Shown: piece by piece, positions 36,230 to 47,771 of the stretch | How the letters are laid out: each line of letters opens with the position of its first letter | Numbering within the stretch: the first letter of the stretch is position 1 | Source of the DNA: Alphaproteobacteria bacterium | GTDB taxonomy: Bacteria; Pseudomonadota; Alphaproteobacteria; Micavibrionales; Micavibrionaceae | DNA: 60,090 nt | NCBI GenBank assembly: GCA_018399685.1 | Contig: JAGYOK010000009.1 | Span: 1-60,090, forward strand | Direction: 5' to 3' | Position numbers and translations under genes: made by a program | The notes under the pieces: generated by a model | Seen by the model: the letters and a program-made list of their open reading frames with translations, nothing else | Database searches by the model: none | Told to the model about the DNA's origin: nothing

Positions 36230-36970
36230 TTACCAGATAAAGGGAACAAGGCGGTAGCGTACACGCGCTTTGTAAAGCTCATAGACGGGATCGGAGGATA
36301 ATAGCTCCTCCTCGGCTTTGATCCGGTAAATATTAGCAGCATATAGAGCGAGAAGAACGACGATGTTGTATAAAGAAAAATTCTGCAAAACGACACAGGT
36401 AAAGGTCAGAAAATATCCAAAATACATGGGATGACGGATGAGGCTGTATAATCCGCCAGTCTTGATTTTGCGCAACGCAGGAACAATGGCAAAGCTGTTG
36501 TTCAGGCTGATGATGGCTACAATAGTGATGAAAATGCCAAAGAACTGTGTAAGCATGAGAAAAACAATCTCATTTTCTGCCGGAACAGGGGCAATTATCA
36601 TAGGAAGAACTGTTCCGATAACAGCCATAGCCCAGTCTATAGGCCTCATCGAAGTTTTGGCGGGGGCTGTGCGTATAAGGAAAAACAGCGTGATACAGCA
36701 TACTTGTATCATCATTAGCAGGCTTGAAAAGCGGTGCGATGTTTCATAGTCGGTATAAAACAGGTAAATGCTGTTGGAAAAAAGCCCGGCCAGCAATATG
36801 TTCGTGAACATAGGGCTTCGGAAGATGTCCTCTATGCGGGATTTTATTGTTGGGGAATTGGGATTATTTTCGATTTCGCCAGCGTTCAAGATAGGCGAAT
36901 CATCAGATGAAAATTCCGCAGAAACGGCAGAAATAGTATCTTTTTTGGTAATGTCTTGAGGTTCATTCAT
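36230..36970 (-). CDS. Isoprenylcysteine/phospholipid methyltransferase-like membrane protein
   Basis: The 246-residue protein has an acidic N-terminal tail and about five membrane helices. It ends with the ICMT/PEMT-type SAM-binding region: YSLIRHPMYFGYFL, then E-E and YELYKARVRYRLVPFIW. This is the RHPxYxG...EExL...Y..Y family signature. Bacterial members methylate lipids or small molecules; the target here is unknown. The start at 36970 is chosen because sequence further upstream is poorly supported. It may be cotranscribed with hisC. Confidence 0.85.
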   Translation of the reverse strand: MNEPQDITKKDTISAVSAEFSSDDSPILNAGEIENNPNSPTIKSRIEDIFRSPMFTNILLAGLFSNSIYLFYTDYETSHRFSSLLMMIQVCCITLFFLIRTAPAKTSMRPIDWAMAVIGTVLPMIIAPVPAENEIVFLMLTQFFGIFITIVAIISLNNSFAIVPALRKIKTGGLYSLIRHPMYFGYFLTFTCVVLQNFSLYNIVVLLALYAANIYRIKAEEELLSSDPVYELYKARVRYRLVPFIW

Positions 36971-37206
36971 AAGGTAAATCCATAAAGGCGAAAGCCTTTG
37001 TTTGATGTGCCCTGAAAGTATACCAAAAAAAACCAAGATTTCAAATGGTTAAGCATGCTTTAAAAATGCATTTTTAATAGGGAGTTTCCCCTGTTTTTCC
37101 TGATAGTGCTGTGCTATATAGATGGATTGGAAAAAGTTAGATAAAAATAAACAAAAGCAAAGGCTTTCGATTTATTTTTGTAAAATATTTTACAGCAAAA
37201 AAGTGA

Positions 37207-39684
<2,478 letters not shown>

Positions 39685-39701
39685 TAGCTTTCATCGTTCC
39701 T

Positions 39702-39790
39702 GTTAGGACGTCGTTATTTTGCCGCTTACGTAGCTTTTACTACGCCGCTCGACAAAATGCCTAGTCTAACAAAAACGCTGTTTGCTATGG
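39702..39790. repeat. Structured intergenic element, copy A
   Basis: The element lies between gyrB and elbB. GTTAGGAC (39702-39709) pairs with GTCTAAC (39764-39770), ATTTTG with CAAAAT, and CGTAG (39729-39733) with CTACG (39740-39744). The tail AAAAACGCTGTTTGCTATGG (39771-39790) is nearly identical to that of copy B near 59101. The stems differ in sequence between the copies but keep pairing, see findings. Confidence 0.6.
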
Positions 39791-39861
39791 GGAAATTGAG
39801 TGTTTTTGCCACAAAGCCTAAGGGCTCGCAATGATGGTTGATTTTAAAAGGAGATACCAAA

Positions 39862-40515
39862 ATGTCCAAAAATGTTGCAGTAATTTTGTCCGGGTGCGGG
39901 CATATGGATGGCTCGGAAATTCACGAGGCAACGCTTAGCTTGCTGGCGCTGGATCAGGTCGGAGCACGCGTACAGTGCTTTGCTCCCAATACCATGCAAA
40001 TGGATGTTATTAACCATGTTACGGGCGAGCCTATGGAAGATCAGCGCAATGTTATGGTCGAGGCGGCGCGAATAGCCCGTGGAAAGATCAAGCTTTTGAG
40101 CGCTTTTACAGCTGATTCTTATGACGGTGTGCTTATGCCGGGCGGTTTCGGCGCTGCGAAAAATCTGTGTGATTTTGCTGTGCTTGGCGCGGAGTGTGAG
40201 GTTAACGAAGAGCTGCGGGAGGTTCTGGTCTCTATGCACAAAAAGGGCAAACCAATATGCGCTCTTTGCATTTCTCCGGTGATGCTTGCGAAGGTTTTTG
40301 AAGGCGCAAAAGTGACTTTGGGCGCAGATGGAAATGCGGCCAGGGCTGTGGTTGACGGTATGGGCGCGCAGCATGAAGTGACTGGTAATGGCCAAATTGT
40401 TGTCGATGAGGAGTTGAATCTTATTACTGCGCCGTGTTATATGCTTGAGGCGTCAATTTCTCAGGTTTATGAGGGTATTAAAAAGGCTGTTGAATCGCTG
40501 ATTGAGCGGGCGTAA
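39862..40515 (+). CDS. elbB: ElbB/DJ-1-like glyoxalase
   Basis: The 217-residue protein is close to the ElbB family (DJ-1/PfpI superfamily). It has NVAVILSGCGHMDGSEIHEA, DGVLMPGGFGAAKNLCDFA, KPICALCISPVMLAKV with the nucleophile-type cysteine, and the end segment MLEASISQVYEGI. E. coli ElbB has glyoxalase activity and was linked to isoprenoid synthesis. The ATG at 39862 is fixed by AAAAGGAG upstream and the usual length of 217. Confidence 0.93.
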   Translation: MSKNVAVILSGCGHMDGSEIHEATLSLLALDQVGARVQCFAPNTMQMDVINHVTGEPMEDQRNVMVEAARIARGKIKLLSAFTADSYDGVLMPGGFGAAKNLCDFAVLGAECEVNEELREVLVSMHKKGKPICALCISPVMLAKVFEGAKVTLGADGNAARAVVDGMGAQHEVTGNGQIVVDEELNLITAPCYMLEASISQVYEGIKKAVESLIERA

Positions 40516-40549
40516 GGGTAATAATTTTAATAAGATAAGGGCAGGTAAG

Positions 40550-42283
40550 ATGGCATCATTAAGCGGGAAGCTTACTATTATTATGGAAGAAGCGTTTAAT
40601 GTGCTCGACCTTCCAACGGAAAAAGCGCAGGTGAATGTGAGCGCATCCGGCCAAGCAGCAGAATTCCAGTGTAATGGAGCGATGCCATGCGCCAAATTTA
40701 TCCAAAAAAATCCCCGTGAAGTAGCTCAGGAAGTTATTGATGTTTTGCAAAAAATATCGGGCGGCGAGGTTTTTGAAGAGCTTTCAATCGGTGGGCCCGG
40801 ATTCATAAATATCGTTTTAAAAGAGTCTTTTATCGCGCAATATCTAAAGCATGTCGGCGCAGAGGAAGGCTATGGAGTGGAGCCCGTTGGCAAAGGCCAG
40901 ACCATTGTTCTTGATTATGGCGGGCCAAATATTGCCAAAGCCATGCATGTGGGGCATTTGCGCAGCGGTATTATCGGCGATACATTGCGCCGTATGTGCC
41001 TGCGAGCAGGATACAAGACTGTTGGCGACGTGCATATGGGGGATTGGGGTACGCCGATGGGGATGATTCTCTCGGAACTGGATATTATGGGCTATGAGGG
41101 CGAAATCACCATGGAGATGCTGGCGGAGATATATCCCAAGGCTTCTGCGGCTTGTAAGGCTGATGAGGCGCGTATGGCGCTGGCGCGTGAGGCAACGCGT
41201 AAGCTGCAAGAGGGGGATGAGCGTTATACAAGCGTGTGGCGCCAGTTTATCGATGTTTCTATTGCTGGGATGAAGGAAAATTACGGCTCTTTGGGTGTGT
41301 ATTTTGATGAGTGGAAGGGCGAAAGCCACGCTCATCCGTATATTGAAAAGATGGTCGAGGATATCAAAAAGCACGGTAAAGCCTTTGAAGACAAGGGAGC
41401 GTGGATTATCCCTGTTGCAAAAGAGGGCGATAAAAAGGAAATTCCTCCGCTTATTTTGCTGAAATCTGACGGCGCTGTGCTTTACGGCACAACGGATATG
41501 GCGACGATAATTGACCGCATGATCTGCCATAATCCCGATAAGATAGTTTATATTGTCGACCAGCGCCAGCACCTCCATTTTGAACAGGTTTTTAGGGCTG
41601 TACGTATTACCGGAATTGTCGGCGAAGACAAGCCGGAGCTGACTTTTGCGGGGTTCGGGACGATGAACGGTAAGGACGGAAAGCCGTTTAAGACACGCGA
41701 TGGCGGTGTGATGCGGCTGGATGACCTGATCTCTATGGCTAAAGAACGCGCATATGCCCGCCTTGATGAGGCAGAGCTTGCAAAAGACATGGACAATGCC
41801 GAGCGCGATGATGTTGCAAATAAGGTGGCGATTGCTGCTTTGAAGTTTGCAGACTTGCAGAACAACCGGATATCTGACTATGTTTTTGATATAGACCGCA
41901 TGACCTCGTTTGAAGGAAAGACAGGGCCATACTTGCTTTATCAGGCTGTACGTATCCAGTCTTTGCTGCACAGGGCAGGCGTGAAAGACCAGATAGAATT
42001 TGACGAATATATTATTGATGAAAAAACACGTACGCTTGCACTGCTTCTGGCGGAGTACCCCGATCATTTCGAGGGCGCTTTGAGCAATTATACGCCGCAT
42101 ATATTGTGTGATTACGTGTACCGTCTGGCGCAGGAATTCAGCTCCTTTTACGGGAATTGCCACATTCTGTCCGAAAAAGATGAAAAGCTCAAGAATAGCT
42201 ATCTGGCTTTGTGTCAGCGTACCCACGCACAGTTAACGGAAATTCTAGGGTTACTGGGAATAGAAGTGCCTGAGAGAATGTAA
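40550..42283 (+). CDS. argS: Arginyl-tRNA synthetase
   Basis: ArgS charges tRNA-Arg. The 577-residue class I enzyme has the HIGH-type motif in GPNIAKAMHVGHLRSGIIGDT, YVVDQRQHLHFEQVF-like IVDQRQHLHFEQVFRAV, the KMSK-like region (KDGKPFKTRDGGVMRLDDLI), and the C-terminal anticodon-binding DALR domain (GPYLLYQAVRIQSLL; LCDYVYRLAQEFSSFYGN; ILGLLGIEVPERM). KMSK is altered to KTRDG, as in many ArgS. The ATG at 40550 is preceded by AAGGGCAGG. Confidence 0.95.
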   Translation: MASLSGKLTIIMEEAFNVLDLPTEKAQVNVSASGQAAEFQCNGAMPCAKFIQKNPREVAQEVIDVLQKISGGEVFEELSIGGPGFINIVLKESFIAQYLKHVGAEEGYGVEPVGKGQTIVLDYGGPNIAKAMHVGHLRSGIIGDTLRRMCLRAGYKTVGDVHMGDWGTPMGMILSELDIMGYEGEITMEMLAEIYPKASAACKADEARMALAREATRKLQEGDERYTSVWRQFIDVSIAGMKENYGSLGVYFDEWKGESHAHPYIEKMVEDIKKHGKAFEDKGAWIIPVAKEGDKKEIPPLILLKSDGAVLYGTTDMATIIDRMICHNPDKIVYIVDQRQHLHFEQVFRAVRITGIVGEDKPELTFAGFGTMNGKDGKPFKTRDGGVMRLDDLISMAKERAYARLDEAELAKDMDNAERDDVANKVAIAALKFADLQNNRISDYVFDIDRMTSFEGKTGPYLLYQAVRIQSLLHRAGVKDQIEFDEYIIDEKTRTLALLLAEYPDHFEGALSNYTPHILCDYVYRLAQEFSSFYGNCHILSEKDEKLKNSYLALCQRTHAQLTEILGLLGIEVPERM

Positions 42284-42295
42284 TGAGGGAATAAT

Positions 42296-43249
42296 TTGAA
42301 AATTTGTTTTGAGCGCAAAAATTGCTTCCTGTTTTTACTTTTTACGGCCTTTATGTTTTTTGGAGTTTTTTGTGTGTTGTCTAGGAGTTTTCATACGTAT
42401 GAAAACTACCAAAAGAATCCTGTTGATGTGCTGCTAATAGGAGATTCCATTACATATGGCTGGAATTATTGCCCTGAAAAACTGTTGAAGGCTTTCGGCG
42501 GGAAGGTTATTGTGCAGGGTGTAGGGGGAATTGATACTTTGGGTCTGCATGCACTTCTTTCTTCTACGAAGGAGTTTAAATCGCGTTTGTCTATGCCATG
42601 GTATAACCTCGGTGGAATAGAAAAAACGCCCCTTGGGCGTGTGCACTTTGATCTGAAAAGCTATGATCCGCGTGTTGTTGTGCTTGAAGTTGGTATAAAT
42701 AATTGGTTGTTGGCGGCTTGGGGGCAAGATGATGAACAAATAAATGAGTATAAAGTCTCTAGAAACTATACAGACCTCGATATTACAGAGATACAAGATG
42801 ACGCTGTAACGGGCAGTGTTAATGCGCGCGGCGTATATCAGATCGTTATGCAGATTAAAGATATGTATGGGGCGGAAACTCCCATTATTCTTGTTGGGGC
42901 TTTTCCTTCGCATTTTGTTCCGGATCCTGCTCATTTTAATGCATTGCTAAAAGAGTTTTCAAAGAATAAGGAAAATCCGGCCTCTTATAATGTTACATAT
43001 TTAGACTCTGCGCCTATTTCGCGTATTGGCTGGTCAGAAGAATATAAAATGTTCTATGACCATAGAGCGTTTCCAGCCGAAAAAGATCAGTTTGACAGTG
43101 TTCACGCTGATGCTGTGCATTTGAACGAAAAGGGCTATGATATTTATCTAAGGATGCTGGAATGCCCTGTAAAAAGAGCGCTTGGAGAGCACAAAAGTGT
43201 TTGCTCGCCGGTAAGTGCGGGAGATGTAAATTCGGGCTTGAACAAATAA
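42296..43249 (+). CDS. SGNH/GDSL-type hydrolase, membrane-anchored
   Basis: The 317-residue protein has an N-terminal hydrophobic helix (FLFLLFTAFMFFGVFCVL) that is either a signal peptide or an anchor. It then shows SGNH blocks: VLLIGDSITYGW (block I, Ser), VQGVGGIDTLGL (II, Gly), VVLEVGINNW (III, Asn) and DAVHLNEKGYDIYL (V, Asp and His). Such enzymes act on acyl or acetyl esters, often of lipids or sugars. The TTG at 42296 is taken as start because AGGGA precedes it and it keeps the helix intact. It follows argS by 12 bases. Confidence 0.85.
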   Translation: MKICFERKNCFLFLLFTAFMFFGVFCVLSRSFHTYENYQKNPVDVLLIGDSITYGWNYCPEKLLKAFGGKVIVQGVGGIDTLGLHALLSSTKEFKSRLSMPWYNLGGIEKTPLGRVHFDLKSYDPRVVVLEVGINNWLLAAWGQDDEQINEYKVSRNYTDLDITEIQDDAVTGSVNARGVYQIVMQIKDMYGAETPIILVGAFPSHFVPDPAHFNALLKEFSKNKENPASYNVTYLDSAPISRIGWSEEYKMFYDHRAFPAEKDQFDSVHADAVHLNEKGYDIYLRMLECPVKRALGEHKSVCSPVSAGDVNSGLNK

Positions 43250-43313
43250 CTTTTCTGTTTTTCCAATCAAGTTAAGATTGATTTTTTATTTATTCGTGGC
43301 TATAGTTGGCCAC

Positions 43314-44213
43314 ATGCTTGGATTACAAAATGTAAAAATCACGCCGAAGATGCTGAGGCTTGTCTGTGAAATTGACGAGTTTAAAGGCGCGTGGGCGGCA
43401 ATGGAAAACCATACTACATCCTTGCAGTTGCTGGGGGAAGTATCCAGTTTTGGCCGAAATTTCAAAGAAATAGCCGCCTCTTGGCAAGATCAGCCCCTGG
43501 ATGTCGAGCTTTTATGCCGTCTTCACGCTGTTTTCACGGGGGCGCGGCAGGTCAGTATCTTTAAAGAAAACAGCGCGCCGCTGGAAATTAAAAACGGCGA
43601 TGACGTTATCGGTGTTCTTGGCACAGCCTCTCCGGCAGAAGTGCGCAAGCTTATGCCTCGCCTGATGGAGTGGGCGTCAGGTGCATTTGAAAAAGATGAT
43701 CTGCACCCGCTTTTTGTGATTGCTATATTTACTGCAACATTTTTACAGTTTTCTCCTTTCGATAAGGGGAACCAGAAGCTCGCGCGGTTACTTATCATTT
43801 TGTTGATGTTCAAAGAAGGGTACAGCTATGCGCCGTACTCTACGCTTGATTCTTTGCTGCAGGAGAATGCCGAGGATTATTACAAAGCGCTTAAACATAC
43901 GCAAGAATCATTGGCAAAAGGAAAAATCGACTGGGATGTCTGGTTAGAGTTCTTTTTCAAGGTGTTAAAGGCACAAAAGGATAAGTTGAAAGAGCGTGTG
44001 GAGCGTGGAAGTGCGGAAATTTTGGACATGTCGGAGCTCTCTACAAAAGTTCTCAAATTGTTTGATAAGCATGATAGATTGAGCATGAAAGATATCGAAC
44101 GCCTGACCCGTGGCAAGCGCTCAACACTCAAGCTCAGGCTGGCCGAATTGGTCGATAACGGTTATATCATGCGGCATGGGCAAGCTCGCGCAACATGGTA
44201 CAGCAAGGTTTAG
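43314..44213 (+). CDS. Fic-like protein with degenerate catalytic motif
   Basis: The 299-residue protein follows the Fic-domain layout. It has a helical N-terminus, a segment PLDVELLCRLHAVFTGAR, the helix HPLFVIAIFTATFLQF, and then SPFDKGNQKLARLLIILLMFKEGY at the place of the motif HPFxxGNGRxxRxLxxxxL. The catalytic histidine is a serine and GNGR is GNQK, so AMP-transfer is doubtful. The C-terminal part (about residues 240-299) ends in a winged-helix-like segment LSMKDIERLTRGKRSTLKLRLAEL that may bind DNA. The start is uncertain; a TTG 36 bases upstream is possible. It converges on the secretion-like cluster. Confidence 0.7.
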   Translation: MLGLQNVKITPKMLRLVCEIDEFKGAWAAMENHTTSLQLLGEVSSFGRNFKEIAASWQDQPLDVELLCRLHAVFTGARQVSIFKENSAPLEIKNGDDVIGVLGTASPAEVRKLMPRLMEWASGAFEKDDLHPLFVIAIFTATFLQFSPFDKGNQKLARLLIILLMFKEGYSYAPYSTLDSLLQENAEDYYKALKHTQESLAKGKIDWDVWLEFFFKVLKAQKDKLKERVERGSAEILDMSELSTKVLKLFDKHDRLSMKDIERLTRGKRSTLKLRLAELVDNGYIMRHGQARATWYSKV

Positions 44214-44425
44214 ATTTATCGTCTTTTCCCCTATGAGAACAGGTGATCTGCAAATGCAGGCTTTTTTTGATCTTCTTGTTCGCATGTATCAAGACGTACA
44301 CTTACGTTTCCGATTCTCGAAACCCTGCATTTTTGCAGCAAAATACTTCAAATACTAAGCTTTTTCAGGAAAAGTCTTTTTTAGGACAAAGGTGTACGTG
44401 CGTGGGTGACAGGAAAAGGGGAGTT

Positions 44426-45151
44426 TTACCGCTCTATCAGAACATGATAGAAAATATATGAGTTCCAAGTATTGCTGCTTTTAAAACAGCCGGAATATTT
44501 GCCCTGCAAATCCGCGGCGTTGATCTGGCCGGACGCACCCGTAAAGCCGCTATTAACCGCAGCGGGGTCAAAAACATTGCCATTATCCGGTATGATCGCC
44601 CCGATAGTGAGTTTATTGTTGATTTCCTGACAGATTTTTTTTTTCAAGTGAGGTATAAAGGCGATTAGCTCCATAGAATCCGGATCGCTCATGGTGCTGT
44701 TACCCAGCCCTTCTACTCCATTAACATTGGTATACACCCATTCGCCATAGCCTCGTGCGCCCGAATGTTCGGAATCCAGCCATTCCACAGGGATGGAGCG
44801 GTAAACCAGATTGCCGCCGTCGCGGTGGTACAGTCTGCTGGCGTTATCCGCACAGGAGGAAACAAGGGAATAGGCGTTGTTATGATTGGTCGAGAACAGA
44901 TCATTTTCAAAACAAAGATCGTTTTCCGAGATGCTTTTGCCGCGCAGGCGGGAGATCGCGGCTTCAATTTCATGGGCTTGTGAAAGAATTTCAGAGACAA
45001 TCAGATCCGTGTTTCTTTCACTCAGGGCGGTTGATGTTTGTCCGCGTATCCCTCTGGAGATCACGAAGGCCAGTGATCCGAATAGGGCAACGCCCAGCAG
45101 GATGTAAAAAAAGACGCTGCCAGTTTGGCTGTTTTTTTTATTGCGCTGCAT
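44426..45151 (-). CDS. Pilin-like membrane protein next to DotL
   Basis: The protein of 241 residues has a short basic N-terminus followed by one hydrophobic helix (TGSVFFYILLGVALFGSLAF) and a mainly extracytoplasmic part. It contains several Cys pairs (NDLCFEND, SSCADN, KKICQEI, SGCFKSS), which suggests disulfide bonds. The plan recalls type IV pilin-like or pseudopilin-like proteins, but the peptidase site (G-[F]TLxE) is not evident. The start at 45151 is set by AGAGG. It is the last gene of the putative DotM-DotL transcript. Assignment is tentative. Confidence 0.6.
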   Translation of the reverse strand: MQRNKKNSQTGSVFFYILLGVALFGSLAFVISRGIRGQTSTALSERNTDLIVSEILSQAHEIEAAISRLRGKSISENDLCFENDLFSTNHNNAYSLVSSCADNASRLYHRDGGNLVYRSIPVEWLDSEHSGARGYGEWVYTNVNGVEGLGNSTMSDPDSMELIAFIPHLKKKICQEINNKLTIGAIIPDNGNVFDPAAVNSGFTGASGQINAADLQGKYSGCFKSSNTWNSYIFYHVLIER

Positions 45152-45270
45152 GTTTTTAGCCTCTTTTTGTGTACGTATTATATGCAGTTTATACGCAGTT
45201 CGTGAGTCGCACAAATATCAGTGTATCCCAGTATGAAGTGGGTTTTTAAGCCGGTGTACGTGTGGACTTG

Positions 45271-47751
45271 CTATTCATCATCTTTCTTATCAGAAGATGC
45301 TTCACTGCCGCCAAATATTGATGGTTTTTTACTGTCGTCGTCAGCTTTTTGTGCAGGCTCGGAAGGCTTTTCTTTTTCAGCAGGTTTTTCTTTTTTCTCT
45401 GGTTTGTGGCCGAAGAGATTTTTCTTAACGTTTTCTGCCGCTTTAATAAGCTTGTCTTCGTCGTCCTGTCCTTCGAAAACGCTCTTTTGAACTTCCTGTG
45501 CAGCGTCTATAAGCTTTTGTTCTTCCGGCGATACGGGAGATACAGGGGCTTTTTGTTCCTGAGGCTGAGCGGGTTGCGGTTTTTCTGCCGGTTTTGCAGG
45601 CGCGCCGCCAAAGATTGATGGCTTGGCAGAGCCTGTATCAGTATTTTGTGTTTCTTTCGGTGCCGGAGCTGTTTCCACGGGGGCTTTGGGAGCGGCTTCC
45701 GGTTGTGGCGCGGGTTGCTGCTTCTCTGGCTGTGTTTTAGCCGCTGTCTCAGCGTTGCTGTTTGGCGGGGGAATATCTCCAGACAGGGCGTGAACTTCCA
45801 CCAATGCGGCGATGCCTGCTTCTACGGGGTTAACTCCGAGTCGGTTGTTTTTCGTGAAGCCCTCGTTAAGAGCGGCAATTTCCGACGCTGTCTCAACAGC
45901 CACGTCTGCGCGCTCGGCTGTCCATGTTTTGTTAACCATGAGGTCGCGAAGCTTGGTAATTGCGCTTGCGTGCTTGATAACATTGTCATCCGGCGGCGGT
46001 AGAGCCATGAAACGCGTCACGCGCATTGCTTTTGCGAAGCCGGGGTTAGAGTAGAAAACAGAACAGTCAAACACGGCCTCACCGTAGGTAATCACGGCTT
46101 GTCCCTCTTTGAAAGAGCGCAGTTCATCATAGCTTGCGCGCGGGCGAAGCTGTACGCCTGCCTGGCGGGAGTCATAATAGCTGCCAAGCTCTGATCCGCC
46201 GGTCATTTGGAAGCCGGATACCTCTGTAACCATTGCGCTGCCGACGGTTTTTTCAAAGAAATCCTTTGTTTCTGTCGGGTCTTCAAGTTTACCAAACAGC
46301 TTGATGTTACAGTTAGCAGTGATGGAGTTTGCTTCTTCACGTACGCGTTTTTTCAAGGCGGGCAAGTCCTGTCCGGCGAAGACCAGCGAGAAACCAAGAG
46401 AGCGAGCCTGTGCGGCCATCACGGCCATACCCTCGGCCACGTAGTAACCAACTTCGTCAAATACAGTCATAAACGGTGTGGAAGAGTGGGTTGGCTTGTT
46501 CTCAATAACAGCAGAGGAATCGCCTTCCACAGTCGAGCCAAGGGTTGATCCCATCATGCCTTTGATAGAAGCCGAGACGATTTTACCGAGGTTGGCGATC
46601 TCATCACCGGATTTTTCCAAAGCCGGAACGAGCACAACGAGGATACGGCGGTTGAGAACAACGTCAACCATGTCAACATCGGCGGCCTGTGTATCAAAGA
46701 TGTAGCCGTAATCATCACCCAAAGACTGGAGCGAGCGGGTGAACTGCATAGCCAGATAGCCGTGCTGCTGGGAGGCTGTCTCGGTGTTGTATTGTGGTGT
46801 GTCAGGGCCGGGCGGTCTTAATTTACCGTCGTCGTCGTATGCATCACCGATAAATCCGGGTAATGTGTCAAGATAGCCGATTAAGCCTACGCGAACTTCT
46901 TTAGGGATGGCGTCATCTCGTGATAGCTTAATCACATTGTTAAGAGAAAGGTAATCACGGATGGTTCGAACAGATAACGGAACCTCCTGATTATCCCTTT
47001 TCCATGTTAAAGCGGGCATCATCGCACCAACCAAGGAAACCGCACGCTCTTTCCACATAGCGTTGTCACCGCCGCTTTCAGGCATCAAACTGACCAGCAT
47101 GTTTGTCAGATAGGAGGCAGAGCCGGAGGAGAACGGGTTCATGGTGTTGGACGGCGCGCGGGAGTCTGTGTTTCCGGTCATATAGTTAAGGACGAGCAGG
47201 TCATCGTCGCGGCCAAAGCGGCGAACCAGCGAAGACAGTGACGACCAAAGGTCAGTATCAGCTTTACCATCAATGTAGACAAACCCGGAGCCCCATGCCA
47301 GAGCGTTGGATACAAGGGATTTCAGCCCCTCTGTTTTACCGGAGCCGGTTGTTCCAAGGTATAAAATGTGGGTACGAATGTCAGAGTTTGTAAACCACAC
47401 CTCTTCACGGGTTTTGCGGGTGTTGCCAAAGTATAAAATGCCCTCTGGCTTGCCTTTTTTGCCATCGCGGCCATTATTCGTGTCTCTGTAGGGAGAGCCG
47501 AACGGCATCTTAAAGGCCAGAGCGCGGTCACGGGATACCAGCCAGATAAAATAAATCCCCATTAAAAAGACAATCAAATCAGCAAAGGCCAATGCCCAGG
47601 AATTTGCATAAATTGAAGCGGCGGAGAGAAAGAATATTGAAGCCGAAATGGAAGGGTTTTTAAGGCCATCAGCCAGACGTTTGCTGAACGGACGCACATC
47701 CCTGAGGATGGTCTCATGTTTATGTTCGTATTTGCGTTGATCCAGTGCCAT
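45271..47751 (-). CDS. DotL/IcmO-like type IV coupling ATPase
   Basis: The 826-residue protein resembles DotL/IcmO of the Dot/Icm type IVB system and TrbC-type proteins of IncI plasmids. It has two membrane helices (about residues 37-72), Walker A GTTGSGKT (133-140), Walker B-type TVFDEVGYY, and the highly characteristic SITANCNIKLFGKLEDPTET. The C-terminal tail (about 690-826) is Pro/Lys/Glu-rich and holds two copies of KPSIFGG (710-716 and 809-815) and a duplicated segment (EEQKLIDAAQEVQKSVF and DEDKLIKAAENVKKNLF). In Legionella the DotL tail recruits adaptor proteins and effectors. It lies 20 bases downstream of an unknown membrane gene and is followed by a pilin-like gene. Confidence 0.88.
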   Translation of the reverse strand: MALDQRKYEHKHETILRDVRPFSKRLADGLKNPSISASIFFLSAASIYANSWALAFADLIVFLMGIYFIWLVSRDRALAFKMPFGSPYRDTNNGRDGKKGKPEGILYFGNTRKTREEVWFTNSDIRTHILYLGTTGSGKTEGLKSLVSNALAWGSGFVYIDGKADTDLWSSLSSLVRRFGRDDDLLVLNYMTGNTDSRAPSNTMNPFSSGSASYLTNMLVSLMPESGGDNAMWKERAVSLVGAMMPALTWKRDNQEVPLSVRTIRDYLSLNNVIKLSRDDAIPKEVRVGLIGYLDTLPGFIGDAYDDDGKLRPPGPDTPQYNTETASQQHGYLAMQFTRSLQSLGDDYGYIFDTQAADVDMVDVVLNRRILVVLVPALEKSGDEIANLGKIVSASIKGMMGSTLGSTVEGDSSAVIENKPTHSSTPFMTVFDEVGYYVAEGMAVMAAQARSLGFSLVFAGQDLPALKKRVREEANSITANCNIKLFGKLEDPTETKDFFEKTVGSAMVTEVSGFQMTGGSELGSYYDSRQAGVQLRPRASYDELRSFKEGQAVITYGEAVFDCSVFYSNPGFAKAMRVTRFMALPPPDDNVIKHASAITKLRDLMVNKTWTAERADVAVETASEIAALNEGFTKNNRLGVNPVEAGIAALVEVHALSGDIPPPNSNAETAAKTQPEKQQPAPQPEAAPKAPVETAPAPKETQNTDTGSAKPSIFGGAPAKPAEKPQPAQPQEQKAPVSPVSPEEQKLIDAAQEVQKSVFEGQDDEDKLIKAAENVKKNLFGHKPEKKEKPAEKEKPSEPAQKADDDSKKPSIFGGSEASSDKKDDE

Positions 47752-47771
47752 TTAAAACAAGCCAACTTCCA

